Part shown: positions 24,691-35,195 of the stretch, piece by piece
Layout of the letters: every line of letters starts with the position of its first letter
Position numbering within the stretch: the stretch's first letter is position 1
Assembly (NCBI GenBank): GCA_020796225.1
Contig: CM036759.1
Span: 186,001 to 250,000, forward strand
DNA from: Arion vulgaris
Taxonomy: Eukaryota > Mollusca > Gastropoda > Stylommatophora > Arionidae
Direction: 5' to 3'
Length of the DNA stretch: 64,000 nt
The notes under the pieces: model-generated
The model's database searches: none
What the model was told of the DNA's origin: nothing
The model's input: the letters and a program-made list of their open reading frames with translations, nothing else
Translations under genes and position numbers: made by a program

Positions 24691-26960
24691 TTAGACGTGC
24701 AGTGATGATGATCCGACGACTAAACTAAAACTTTCTTGAACCATTTGCTTCCTACTTCAATAACTGCTTTAGAATTATTAGGCCATCCCTTCTCAATATA
24801 TATGCAAAATATCTCCATCTTCTCCATCTTATAACAGTTGTAACTAGTGGTTGACCAGACATTTCTTCTCAAGATATACCCGACATATCTCCATCTTCTC
24901 CGTCTTATAACAGTTGTAACTAGTGGTTGATCAGACATTTTTTCTCAAGATATACCCGACATATATCCATCTTCTCCGTCTTATAACAGTTGTAACTAGT
25001 GGTTGATCAGACATTTCTTCTCAAGATATACCCGACATATCTCCATCTTCTCCATCTTATAACAGTTGTAACTAGTGGTTGATCAGACATTTCTTCTCAA
25101 GATATACCCGACATATCTCCATCTTCTCCGTCTTATAACAGTTGTAACTAGTAGTTGATCAGACATTTCTTCTCAAGATATACCCGACATATCTCCATCT
25201 TCTCCATCTTATAACAGTTGTAACTAGTGGTTGATCAGACATTTCTTCTCAAGATATACCCGACATATCTCCATCTTCTCCGTCTTATAACAGTTGTAAC
25301 TAGTGGTTGATCAGACATTTCTTCTCAAGATATACCCGACATATCTCCATCTTCTCCATCTTATAACAGTTGTAACTAGTGGTTGATCAGACATTTCTTG
25401 TCAAGATATACCCGACATATCTCCATCTTCTCCATCTTATAACAGTTGTAACTAGTGGTTGATCAGACATTTCTTCTCAAGATATACCCGACATATCTCC
25501 CATCTTCTCCATCTTATAACAGTTGTAACTAGTGGTTGATCAGACATTTCTTCTCAAGATATACCCGACATATCTCCATCTTCTCCATCTTATAACAGTT
25601 GTAACTAGTGGTTGATCAGACATTTCTTCTCAAGATATACCCGACATATCTCCATCTTCTCCATCTTATAACAGTTGTAACTAGTGGTTGATCAGACATT
25701 TCTTCTCAAGATATACCCGACATATCTCCATCTTCTCCATCGTATAACAGTTGTAACTAGTGGTTGATCAGACATTTCTTCTCAAGATATACCCGACATA
25801 TCTCCATCTTCTCCATCTTATAACAGTTGTAACTAGTGGTTGATCAGACATTTCTTGTCAAGATATACCCGACATATCTCCATCTTCTCCATCTTATAAC
25901 AGTTGTAACTAGTGGTTGATCAGACATTTCTTCTCAAGATATACCCGACATATCTCCCATCTTCTCCATCTTATAACAGTTGTAACTAGTGGTTGATCAG
26001 ACATTTCTTCTCAAGATATACCCGACATATCTCCATCTTCTCCATCTTATAACAGTTGTAACTAGTGGTTGATCAGACATTTCTTCTCAAGATATACCCG
26101 ACATATCTCCATCTTCTCCATCTTATAACAGTTGTAACTAGTGGTTGATCAGACATTTCTTCTCAAGATATACCCGACATATCTCCATCTTCTCCATCTT
26201 ATAACAGTTGTAACTAGTGGTTGATCAGCCATTTCTTCTCAAGATATACCCGACATATCTCCCATCTTCTCCATCTTATAACAGTTGTAACTAGTGGTTG
26301 ATCAGACATTTCTTCTCAAGATATACCCGACATATCTCCATCTTCTCCATCTTATAACAGTTGTAACTAGTGGTTGATCAGACATTTCTTCTCAAGATAT
26401 ACCCGACATATCTCCATCTTCTCCATCGTATAACAGTTGTAACTAGTGGTTGATCACACATTTCTTTTCAAGATATACCCGACATATCTCCATCTTCTCC
26501 ATCTTATAACAGTTGTAACTAGTGGTTGATCAGACATTTCTTCTCAAGATATACCCGACATATCTCCATCTTCTCCATCTTATAACAGTTGTAACTAGTG
26601 GTTGATCAGACATTTCTTCTCAAGATATACCCGACATATCTCCATCTTCTCCATCTTATAACAGTTGTAACTAGTGGTTGATCAGACATTTCTTCTCAAG
26701 ATATACCCGACATATCTCCCATCTTCTCCGTCTTATAACAGTTGTAACTAGTGGTTGATCAGACATTTCTTCTCAAGATATACCCGACATATCTCCATCT
26801 TCTCCATCTTATAACAGTTGTAACTAGTGATTGACCAGACATTTTTTCTGATTTCAACACTTCTTATGAATTCGCCCAATGTTTTTGTTTTTCTTCTTCT
26901 TCGATCGTTCTTCACTGCCAATTTGGTCATTCTTATTGTGATGTATAATTGGTCCACTGG
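24690..26960 (-). mobile_element. 3' part of a LINE, expanded internally into a 76-bp minisatellite
   Basis: Read on the minus strand, 26,960-26,820 encodes a segment like GEFIRSVEIRK and then MSGQSLVTT. This matches the LINE at 31,960-32,010, which reads NEFRRSDEIRDMSGQPLVTT. At the other end (24,780-24,700) the minus strand reads YILRRDGLIILKQLLK and EANGSRK, matching MRRND and KQTLKWNSQGSRK of the same LINE. Between them lies the 76-bp array, whose unit encodes QPLVTT...WRRWRYVGYILRRN. The minisatellite therefore arose inside LINE coding sequence. Confidence 0.75.
24795..26860. repeat. 76-bp minisatellite, about 27 copies
   Basis: The unit is 76 bp; for example cagttgtaactagtgg recurs at 24,835, 24,911 and so on to about 26,815. 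Copies are about 97-100 percent alike. Marked variants recur at set distances: a tttcttgtcaag form at about 25,399 and 25,857, and an extra C (ctcccatc) at about 25,498, 25,957, 26,260 and 26,717. This points to six-unit blocks of about 459 bp duplicated as a whole. Because 76 is not a multiple of three, the array cannot be one reading frame. Confidence 0.95.
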
Positions 26961-28500
26961 CAAGAACGGAGTGATCTACGTCGGGACGATTGTGCGCCCA
27001 TGGTGACTAGGCCCCCGGTCCGGTTTCAGCCAGCTTTTGATTTACTAGGGTGCACTTTCCCTAGGTACGATCCTTTCGGATCTACGCCTTTTCGATCAAC
27101 TTTGCCGTATATTTGGGCTTTGTGATCTACGCCAGGACAGTGAGTTACTCTGCTTTACCAGTTCTGACTGAGAAATATTTCTCGGGCTTGTCAGCTTGTC
27201 CTCGGATGGTGTCTTACTCGTATAAAACACAGTGTAAAGTATCGGCCTTCGCCAATGCTCAGGACCCGGAATTCCTGTCTGATCCGTACATTGTCGGCCG
27301 AGCTTTACCGTACATTTTGAGTTTGGTCCGGAGCAGGAACATTCTCAGCCTTTTCTAGACGCGAGTTGGTACGTGGCAATTTGCAATTAACCTCGAAAGG
27401 CACCGGCATGGGGCCTGGTGCAAACAATGTAGAGGGTCGTTTCAGTCGGCGCTATCAACGCAACTGAGGATTTTGCGCCCGCCACCATCTCCCGCTCCAG
27501 TTATTCCGGGGATGTTAGTTACGACTGCAATCGAACCTTGCCCGGTTGCCCAAGGCTGGCCGTTCCCTTAGGTATCTCCAACCTCAGTTCTTCCTTGAAT
27601 GTTAATTTTTTAATCGCACAGTACCTTGCACGGTTTTCCCAGGGCGGGTAGTTTCGTTATGCACTAAAACGCAACTTGTTATTTTGCGGTCGGCAAACCT
27701 TGCCCTGTACATGTATCTGCACTAGGCCACCGATGCGGGGTCAGCTGCAATCTTCCCTCGTACCGACACGAGGGTAGACTTTATTTGTTACGGTCCTGTT
27801 ATTCTTGTTATTTATTCTTGCCGACGGGCTGGCAATGTTTGCCCCCCCTCAGGGCTTCCATCTTCGCCCTTCGTGGGCACAGATCGTGTCATCTATTGAA
27901 CCTCGACTGATTTAATGAGCCATTCGAGGTTTCACCGTGAGACAGTGTGAACTTAGACATGCATGGCTTAATCTTTGAGAAAAGTATATGACTACTGGCA
28001 GGATCAACCAGATAGCTGTCATGGATGAGACTGGACCGACAATGCTCGGGGTAGGGAGACAGCGCTCTGTGCAGAGCGTATCCCGACGTCACTGGCGAAA
28101 ATGCGAAATTGAAGCGAAACAACCGAGCGCTCGCTTCCCACCGCTTTGCCGGCAAGACTTGTGCCTCGCCATGCAAAGAACGACACCATGTTTCTACCTG
28201 CGGACCCACAAGCTCGTTGCGAGAGCCGGGCCTTTAACGAGACCACCGTCGAGCGTTTAAAATTTTAGACTGACTGTATCACATCGCGACCGAGAAACTG
28301 TTTTTGTTCGTTATTCCCTAATATACATATACATATTTGCAGTTCAAACAATTCGATAATGGGTTAATGACTAGCTCTTTTGTTGATGCAATCACACACG
28401 AAATTATTTGATTGTTATCAATATTGCTAGTTTGTTTTCAGAAAATTAACTGAATATACAATGTGTGTTTCATGCATTGCTCTGCATCAAACAGAGTTTG
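26960..28500. other. GC-richer conserved module in intron 1, unidentified repeat
   Basis: A block with higher GC than its surroundings is shared with unit A (9,540-10,640). Its middle part (27,440-27,620) is weakly similar to 48,720-48,830 in unit C, so it behaves like a dispersed repeat. The part at 28,030-28,250 has a 90-codon plus frame (27,988-28,260), but the unit A version does not keep the same frame, so I do not call a gene. I could not assign it to an element class. Confidence 0.4.
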
Positions 28501-28559
28501 GAGCTGCTAGTCTCTAATGTTAAGGATATACATTAAAATTATTAACAAGCTGATAGTTG

Positions 28560-29130
28560 ATGCACACACAAGCCAACGCACCATCATGTGATGTAGTCAA
28601 CAGTCACAAAATAGAAATAGTCGACAATTTTGAATACCTTGGGCATTGCTGACAAATGACCGGAATGCTATAAAAGAAATTCAAAGAAGACTGATCATTA
28701 CTTGCAAAACCTAAAATAAGATGAATTCAGCAAATATTTAGGTCAAATACATTAACATATAAAGAGAATTAGGAAAACAATAATTTCATCATTAAAATAT
28801 AATGTAATTGGACATGCATGTCTTTTCTATACACAACACATCAACAGATGGAAAAGTAGATATGGATGTCCAAGTCTTTTCTATACACAACACATCAACA
28901 GATGGAAAAGTAGATATGGATGTCCAAGTCTTTTCTATACACAAAACATCAACAGATGGAAAAGTAGATATGGATGTCCAAGTCTTTTCTATACACAACA
29001 CATCAACAGATGGAAAAGTAGATATGGATGTCCAAGTCTTTTCTATACACAAAACATCAACAGATGGAAAAGTAGATATGGATGTCCAAAGGAAGATGTG
29101 TACAGAGAACTGAATGGATGTAGAAAATAA
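28560..29130 (+). mobile_element. LINE remnant carrying the 54-bp minisatellite
   Basis: At 28,615-28,705 the plus strand reads VDNFEYLG and, after a frameshift, AIKEIQRRLIIT, the usual reverse-transcriptase segment following the catalytic palm. After a short gap it reads KYNVIGHA (like the YxGHV box near LINE C-termini), then the 54-bp array, then PKEDVYRELNGC and a stop. The order suits a LINE C-terminus with internal deletion. The assignment of the array part to coding sequence is an inference. Confidence 0.5.
28811..29090 (+). repeat. 54-bp minisatellite, five copies (unit B)
   Basis: The unit recurs at 28,839, 28,893, 28,947, 29,001 and 29,055 (start of catcaacag), exactly 54 bp apart, with only a C/A variant between copies. 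As 54 is a multiple of three, one frame stays open for 101 codons (VFSIHNTSTDGKVDMDVQ repeated), but two other frames are also partly open and there is no independent sign that it is translated. It lies in intron 1 of receptor copy B. Confidence 0.95.
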
Positions 29131-29336
29131 TTAATAGAATGACAGAGCTAAAGCAATATCAATCTCTTTGTTTGAAATACGTATGTGTCAAACGGGACAG
29201 GACGAGTATATATATATATATGAACAAATGGAAAATGTTGATGAGAAGAGAGAATACAAAAAACTAGTAAACACTTAATATATGAAACAAATAACACACA
29301 TTCATGAAAATAAAACATTAGCAATATAATATTTAC

Positions 29337-29514
29337 CTAAAAGACTGATATTCACTGAATCTTTGAAACCTTGTTTCACAAAACAGATAATGTTGATAAT
29401 GTTTGTAACAATACCAAATATATTTAATATCTGACACAGTATACTATAGCTGACCCATGTAAAAATCAGTATTGCTTGATCACTTGTTCCGAAAATGATT
29501 TCAAAAAAAGTCAT
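29337..29514 (-). CDS. GPCR copy B, exon 1 (N-terminus and TM1)
   Basis: The exon starts at the ATG at 29,514 and encodes about 59 residues. A short N-terminus is followed by a hydrophobic segment that includes GIVTNIINIICF, with the Asn expected in TM1 of class A receptors. It ends in the first intracellular loop, QGFKDSVNISLL, a phrase typical of gastropod chemosensory receptors. The donor is GTAAAT, leaving one base of a split codon. No upstream in-frame coding extension is obvious, and an upstream non-coding exon cannot be excluded. The open frame reads on into the intron to 29,302, but that extension is intronic. Confidence 0.8.
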
Positions 29515-30237
29515 GTTTATGATCTGAATCTATTCCAGCTTAATATGCAATGATATCACTTCATACAGTTTTATTAATAACATAAAACAATCTTAATTCT
29601 TTTAATTGAACATTTTTGTCTAGAACCGAAGCTAGAAATTGCCTGATGTTTAAAAATAATAATAATGTTTAATTTGATTTCTAAATTGACAAAAACAGTA
29701 AAATTGATCAAGTAAGACAGAAGAAAATGCAATACTTTTGTGTTTTCTGTAACAAGAAGCAAAGAGGTATGGAATAAATTCGAATTGTAATAGTCGTGTA
29801 TAGTTTTAAAAGAAACGAAGGCATTATACTGTTACAAGTAGACACACCATCAATAATATGTGATCAACAATTTCAAGGTTTTCAAATTTAGAAATCATTT
29901 GTTATCTACTATAGACAATTATATTCATTGAAGTTGTTGAATCTAAAGTAACTCATCATTTTATTATCATCTAACAAAAATAGCTACCATTTTGTAGTCC
30001 CATGTTATCACACTCCCTGCAAATTTATAATTGTTCTTATTATCTCTGTTTGACTGTAAAGTAATTTAAAATATTTGAATTTATGCCACGCCCATTAGTC
30101 CTTATTTATAATCGATATTTTGAGTAACTTGAACAAATATATGACACTTGTTACTAATAAACATGTGTATAAATACACAACCATGTAATCTTTGTCAAAT
30201 ACGACTTTTTTTTAAAGTTACTTTGCCATGAATTGAT
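29515..30237 (-). promoter_or_regulatory. 5' flank of receptor copy B, possible promoter region
   Basis: This AT-rich sequence directly upstream of the exon 1 start codon is nearly identical in unit A (11,945-12,659), with only a handful of differences over 0.7 kb. No core promoter element can be fixed. The call rests on position and conservation between copies, which may simply reflect recent duplication. Confidence 0.3.
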
Positions 30238-30292
30238 ACGCACACACAAACACACACAATCACACGCGCACACACACGCGCACACACACAAC
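30238..30292. repeat. CA/CG microsatellite (unit B)
   Basis: An imperfect CACA run with two CGCG interruptions, longer than the unit A counterpart. This is one of the few differences in an otherwise near-identical stretch. Confidence 0.85.
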
Positions 30293-30631
30293 TCACATTA
30301 TGTAATCCGTTACAAACGCGTTATTGTGTGTGCTCTATAATTGTATTGTTCTAGCTTGATGTTCTGCAATTTTAAATTAAATCCGATCACTTGTATGTTA
30401 TCTGAAGAATAATGATTGTTTTGCCAAGTACAATCACCAGACGTATTCGTTCTCTTCTGTTCTGGAATACATTGACATCTGACAAATTGCTATGCCATTG
30501 TTTATGCTTCATGGTTAATGTCAAGTAATAGCTACTAGAAATAATTAAGACATCAAATGACATACGTTTTGAACATCTTGTCTCATTATTTAGTGGCAAT
30601 GGAGTTTATCGCAATTCTGTTGTTTTATAAT

Positions 30632-31000
30632 CATCATCATCAAAATGCGTATCCTTTATATGACGTCGCTCTCTTTGCAGCACATCTGAAATTCACTATG
30701 TCTCTTGTCAGTTCACCCACTTCGTTGATGGTCATGTTCATGGTTTCTTTAATATATTGTATCCATCTTCTTCTTGGTCTGCCTCTGCGTCCTGGGACTC
30801 TGCTCTCTAGTATTGTTCTTTCCAGGCTTGATGTGACCAAAGTATGTAATTTGTCTGTATAGTATGTTGTTTATCAACCAATTCTCTTTAACATTTAGTT
30901 CTTTCAGTACATCAGTGTTCTTTCTTTTTCTGTCCATGGTATTCGTGGGATCTTTCTGTAGCATTTAGTTTCGAAGGACTGGATTTTCGTACTTATTTTT
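30632..31000 (-). mobile_element. RTE-type LINE 3' end
   Basis: The minus strand encodes VLKELNVKENWLINNILYRQ, ITYFGHIK, RRGRPRRRW and NEVGELTRDIVNF. These are nearly the same as the C-terminus of the element at 16,215-17,718, so it is the same family. A gatgatgat tail lies at 30,632. Only the last 110-120 codons are present and there is a frameshift near 30,830. Confidence 0.8.
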
Positions 31001-31164
31001 TGTTTTATAATATGATTACTATTTTAAGACTCGCAAAAAAATTAGATGCTATGACCGTAACGGCGCAACCGGTCTTAAAATCAACCAATAAAGAACAGAA
31101 TTACAACAAAGCAACAGCGAACAGGAACAATAGATATTGATTGAGATGTTGCTTTATAAAGTGT

Positions 31165-32310
31165 TGGTAAATCGGTCTTATCGGAGGAACATATTGAGAA
31201 GCAACAACAACTCATACTAAATTTCATCGGTTTAAAAAAAACCTTTGATAGTCTGCACAGAATCTCTCTGTGGAATATTCTGAGATGCTATCGAATACCA
31301 GACAAAATAATAAACATTTTTAAGAGCCTCTATGATGGTTCACAGTGTGCAGTTCGCACCGATGGTGGACACAGCGACTGGTTTATGATTGAAAACGGAG
31401 TAAAGCAAGGCTGTATTCTATCTCCACTATTGTTTGCAGTGGCCATTGACTGGGTGATGCGAAAATGTTGCAGGAGCGAAACTGGCATCGATTGGGTAGA
31501 AAATAGTCAACTAGAAGATTTGGATTTTGCAGATGATATTGCCTTGTTAAGTAGAAACAACCAAGATACGCAAAGAAAAACAGACAACTTGTCATCTATA
31601 GCATCAAAAGTTGGACTGCACATAAGTTATGAAAAAACAAATATAATAAAGACACCTATGGCAAGTAATGCAGATATCACACTGGAATCTAAAATGATAA
31701 AAATAACACAGCAGTTCACCTATTTAGGTAGCAATTTTGATTGCACAGGAAATCTTAAAAAAGAAATTATGATACGAATTGGCAAAGCAACATCATCTTT
31801 TAAAAAGTCTAAATACAATATGGAACTGCAATTTTCAATTCAAATGTTGTATCAATCATAACATATGCCAGCGAGAGTTGGAAAATGACTAAAGATATAG
31901 AAAGCAAGTTGAATGCATTTGAAAATAGATGTCTGCGAAAAATAATGAATATAAAATGGAACGAATTCAGAAGAAGTGATGAAATCAGAGACATGTCTGG
32001 TCAACCACTAGTGACAACTGCTATGAGAAAAAGAGAAGATGGAGATATGTTGGGCACACCATGAGGAGAAATGATTAACGAATATCAAAGCAGACATTGA
32101 AATGGAATTCACAGGGTTCAAGAAAGAGAGGTCGACCTAAAGAGACCCTGAAACGAACTTTGCTGAGAGAGGCAGGAAATATCGGTCTCAGTTTCATGGA
32201 TGAGATTGAGCGAGTTGCCAGGATAGAGCGGTATGGAGAAATTACTTGCAGGCCCTATGTAACGTATAACGGTACGAGAGGAATATTATTATATTATTAT
32301 TATTAAATGG
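31165..32310 (+). mobile_element. Non-LTR retrotransposon, reverse transcriptase half, frameshifted
   Basis: From about 31,175 the plus strand encodes FIGLKKTFDSLHRISLWNIL (motif A region), ENGVKQGCILSPLLFAVAID (motif B), EDLDFADDIALLS (catalytic FADD) and TYLGSNFDCTGNLKKEI. Further on come MSGQPLVTTAMRK, KWNSQGSRKRGRPKE and a C-terminus ending near 32,306. The frame is open from 31,385 to 31,861, then breaks. The catalytic box is intact. The element has no endonuclease and ends in a TTA-rich tail. The family resembles RTE-like LINEs common in molluscs; I cannot fix the clade. It is the same family as the parent of the 76-bp array. Confidence 0.85.
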
Positions 32311-32609
32311 TCTTCCTTGAAAGTCAGATCAGCCAGTCAAGAGTTGCAGATATCGGCATTAATACAATGATTAAAAAAGTTCGACAAGCTTTACTCATTA
32401 ATTAAGACACAGAAAAAATTTAAAAAAATAAATACAGTTGTGTGCATTTGAAACGATGCGAAAAAGGATGTCTGTCCAGATTGTCTATTTTTAATGCGGC
32501 TAAACACTGAATTGTGTTTTAATTACCAATGTTCGTGTATTGTCCTCTCTCTCTCTCATATATATAAAATTTAAACAAGCATACACATTAATAAAGGTCA
32601 AATATTACG

Positions 32610-32790
32610 TTTAAATACTTAACTAAAAGACTGATGTTCACTGAATCTGTGGAACATTATTTCACAAAGCAGATACTGTTGATAATATTTGTAACCATGC
32701 AAATATATTTATTAACTCATAGATTATAATGTAACCGATCCATGTAAAAATCACTTGTCAGTCATGAAAATGCTTTCAAATAATGACGTT
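32610..32790 (-). pseudogene. Orphan decayed GPCR exon 1
   Basis: The sequence is clearly related to exon 1 of copies A and B (TM1, then DSVNISLL at its end) but is more diverged. It has in-frame stops, and its donor reads AG|TTAAGT instead of AG|GTAAAT, so splicing would fail. It lies 3.1 kb upstream of exon 1 of copy B, and no other exons of the same age are visible nearby. It is most likely the relic of a fourth array member; an alternative first exon is unlikely given the stops and lost donor. Confidence 0.6.
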
Positions 32791-33249
32791 TAGATGAACA
32801 AGTGATATTTTTAAGTAGCCTACGTATAGCGGTATCACCGTGTTAATGATCAAATATAACAATTGTCTTTCAGAAAAAGTGTAATAATGGCGCATGCTTC
32901 TTACATGGTGTACTTTAGTATGGAAGATAGCAACGACAAACATATTCACATTCACATGATCTGATTTTATTAAACCTTTGTTGTTGCAGTGATATCTCTT
33001 CATATATTTTTCCCGTTATAACAGCAGACACCAAATCACTGCTTCCTGATTAATTATATTGCAAATTATGTCTAAAACAAACGATATCGATTTTCTAATG
33101 GTGATAAAATAATATTGGATACTTTGAGTTTTCAATTGACAACAAACAGCAACAATGTTAAAGTCAGAATGACGGGAATGTAATACTTACGTATCATGTA
33201 GCTAGAAGAAAAAGAGTTACTGAAAAGAAGTCAATTAACATTAGAGAAA
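32791..33249. other. Unassigned AT-rich sequence upstream of the orphan exon
   Basis: No gene is recognised. By position it would be the 5' flank of the decayed fourth receptor copy. The minus frame at 32,776-33,003 has no recognisable features. Confidence 0.4.
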
Positions 33250-33489
33250 GGTTATAAGAGTAATGGGGGTCAAAGTCGCAAGAAAGGGGCGCGCTAGGAT
33301 TAGAGAGATGGCTCTAATCCCTGCTCTCACCTCCACGTGGTGACCCTGGTAACAGACGTAGTTCGGTCTGGCTAAGAGGGCAGGTGCCGTGGGAGAGCTA
33401 CTCTGGGTTAAGTAGAGATGCAAAGTATTCATGCTTGATGGGATCCGCTGCAACACAGATGGGTGAACTCCCAGAGTCACTATTAATGC
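33250..33489. other. Left part of an unidentified GC-rich element
   Basis: The GC content here is visibly higher than in the flanks. The same character resumes right after the mariner insertion at 37,770, so the two parts probably form one element split by the transposon. The class is unknown. Confidence 0.4.
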
Positions 33490-33889
33490 TATAGTTCGTT
33501 CCAAAATTCGTGATCACACTAAGGTTTAATATGTACGAAATCTATCTGATGGATACAACTAAATTTTTGCATGCAGTCTTATATACCTCACAACGTTACG
33601 AATTCATGTTTAAATAATTGGTAGGTAGCTTAGTTGATGCAAAAAACTTTTTTTGTTATATAATTTTGCATAAGCACAAAAAAATGATAATCAAAGTTTA
33701 GAATTAACAGTAATACACAAAATGGTGGCGAATGTATGCAAAGGCGTAACCCTATTACATATTATAAAAAGCAATGTGACATGATTAGCTTTCTTCATTA
33801 TTTTTGTTGTTGTTGATATTATCTTTGGCGATCAAATTGACGTACCTTTGGTAGTTGTTGCCAGCCCCTGGTATTGTGAGGCAATTGGT

Positions 33890-35183
33890 GAAGGTGAAAG
33901 CAAATGGGATGTTAGCTATTAGATTCGGAATCTGAAGAGTCGAAGAGATTGACTACTGCTGCGGGCTGGAGAAAATACAAACCATCTCGTTGCCAATATG
34001 CCTCTTCTTCTCGGAGCACATGCTCTTCACATTTGTTCCAGTATTCTATATCTATTTTTTGAGGGAATCATGTGTTAGGGCTTTTACACCACGAAGTTTG
34101 AAAGTCTTGTTCACTGCTGCAACTTGACTTTGACTGCAGCCACACAAGGTCAATGGGATTGAGATGTGAATGGTAAGGTGGTAATCGAAGAGAAGTGTGG
34201 CCGTGCTCAGCAATGACTTTATCGATTATAAAAATCTTTGACTTCTTAGTCTATCTCACCAGTTGCAACAACTCAGTTTTGAAATTGTAGCAACAAAACG
34301 ATATATTTTCTTTGCAAGCACGCCATGATGTCTTGTTTTGCGCTTGATGAGGTGGAAATTCTGTCTGCATACGCCACTACATTATGAAAGGAGGCATTGT
34401 CCATTACAATACACGACGGCCTATCCAGAGCAGGCAGAAGTGTGTTCGCTAACCAATCCCTGAAAATAAGTCCGTTCGTTACAGTGTGGTAGTCCCTACC
34501 ATCTGTAGACAGTGCTTGAAAAGAAGTTCTGCGCCACTGACAAGACCATTTGCTTTGCTGCCTGCATGACCTATCACAACGCGTTGCCCCTTGCTGCTTG
34601 GGATTTCCCTTTTCTTAGTTCCTTCTAGTGATTGCCATTCTTTATCAAACGTATGGTGAGCATTTACCAATATTCGTCCAGATATACAATATCGTAACCT
34701 TCCGTCCTACGCTTCCGTATCTCCGGCAGATATTTGCATCGTGCAGCTATCAGGTGCGTTTTCTCACAAACTATATTCCGACCTGTACTAGATTTCCGAA
34801 AAGTGAAACCGCTGCACCTAACTACTCTCCATATGGTGGTTTTAGATATATCAATATCACATTGAATTGGCAGACGTGATTTCAATTTACGTAGTGTAAC
34901 CACATCATTTGCTTTAAACATTTTATGAATCTCTCTCACAATAACATCTTTATCGAAATCGTCAGTTTTCCGTTTCCGGCCTTTTCTGTGTTCCTTACGT
35001 TCAACACTACAGTCCTGTTCTATCCAACGGCAAACGGTCATTCTATTTATACCAAGAGCATGTTGTGTTCTCTTCGGGTCTTGTAGGTTGTGATATAGAC
35101 CACCACGTCTGGCTTCTCTGCAGAAGTAGCTATACAGTTGTGCAGCCACCTCTGCATGGTAGTGAATTTACAATTCAAACTCA
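33890..35183 (-). pseudogene. Transposase of the outer mariner-type element
   Basis: On the minus strand an N-terminal helix-turn-helix region (HALGINRMTVCRWIE) is followed by GRKRKTDDFD, a second HTH-like region (SKTTIWRVVRCSGFTFRK) and the start of the catalytic domain (YDIVYLDE, first Asp). The second Asp is in RPSCIVMDNASFHN. The third site reads HLNPIDLVW, with Asp where the inner element has Glu. A one-base deletion lies near the N-terminus (about 35,150), another directly after the first catalytic site (about 34,665), and further frame changes follow. The enzyme is inactive. Confidence 0.75.
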
Positions 35184-35195
35184 TTTCTAATACTA

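Larger units (their letters stand above)
15210..29514 (-). pseudogene. Rhodopsin-like chemosensory-type GPCR, copy B (three exons)
   Basis: This gene encodes a seven-helix plasma-membrane receptor resembling the candidate chemosensory receptors of gastropods; ligand and coupling are unknown. The three exons are 29,514-29,337 (178 nt), 23,629-23,415 (215 nt) and 15,822-15,210 (613 nt). Splice junctions agree: exon 1 ends one base into a codon before GTAAAT and exon 2 begins after TTTAG with the two missing bases, giving a Gly. Exon 2 ends at Pro-Leu-Lys before GTTGTA and exon 3 begins after TTCCAG, phase 0. Exons 1 and 2 are open and make 131 codons. Exon 3 has about three small frameshifts (near 15,607, 15,578 and 15,500), hence the pseudogene call, although sequencing indels are possible. 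Total length would be about 335 residues, normal for the family. Introns of 5.7 and 7.6 kb are filled with mobile elements. Confidence 0.75.
13710..30556 (-). repeat. Unit B of the receptor-gene tandem array
   Basis: This is the cleanest and longest unit. Its left edge follows directly after a LINE fragment that ends near 13,705, and its first bases match unit C at 49,411. Its right edge is where similarity to unit A stops (A 12,976, B 30,556). It holds all three exons of the receptor gene plus LINE insertions, a 4.15-kb block absent from A, and expanded 76-bp and 54-bp minisatellites. The extra length relative to A is mostly these insertions and repeat expansions. Confidence 0.85.

Noticed and set aside
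24795..26860. CRISPR array
   Set aside because: Units are continuous and nearly identical with no unique spacers, the setting is animal DNA, and no cas genes are present.
28808..29113. A 101-codon repetitive peptide from the 54-bp array
   Set aside because: Repetition of a stop-free 54-bp unit explains it. It has no independent start context, and unit A has only three copies.
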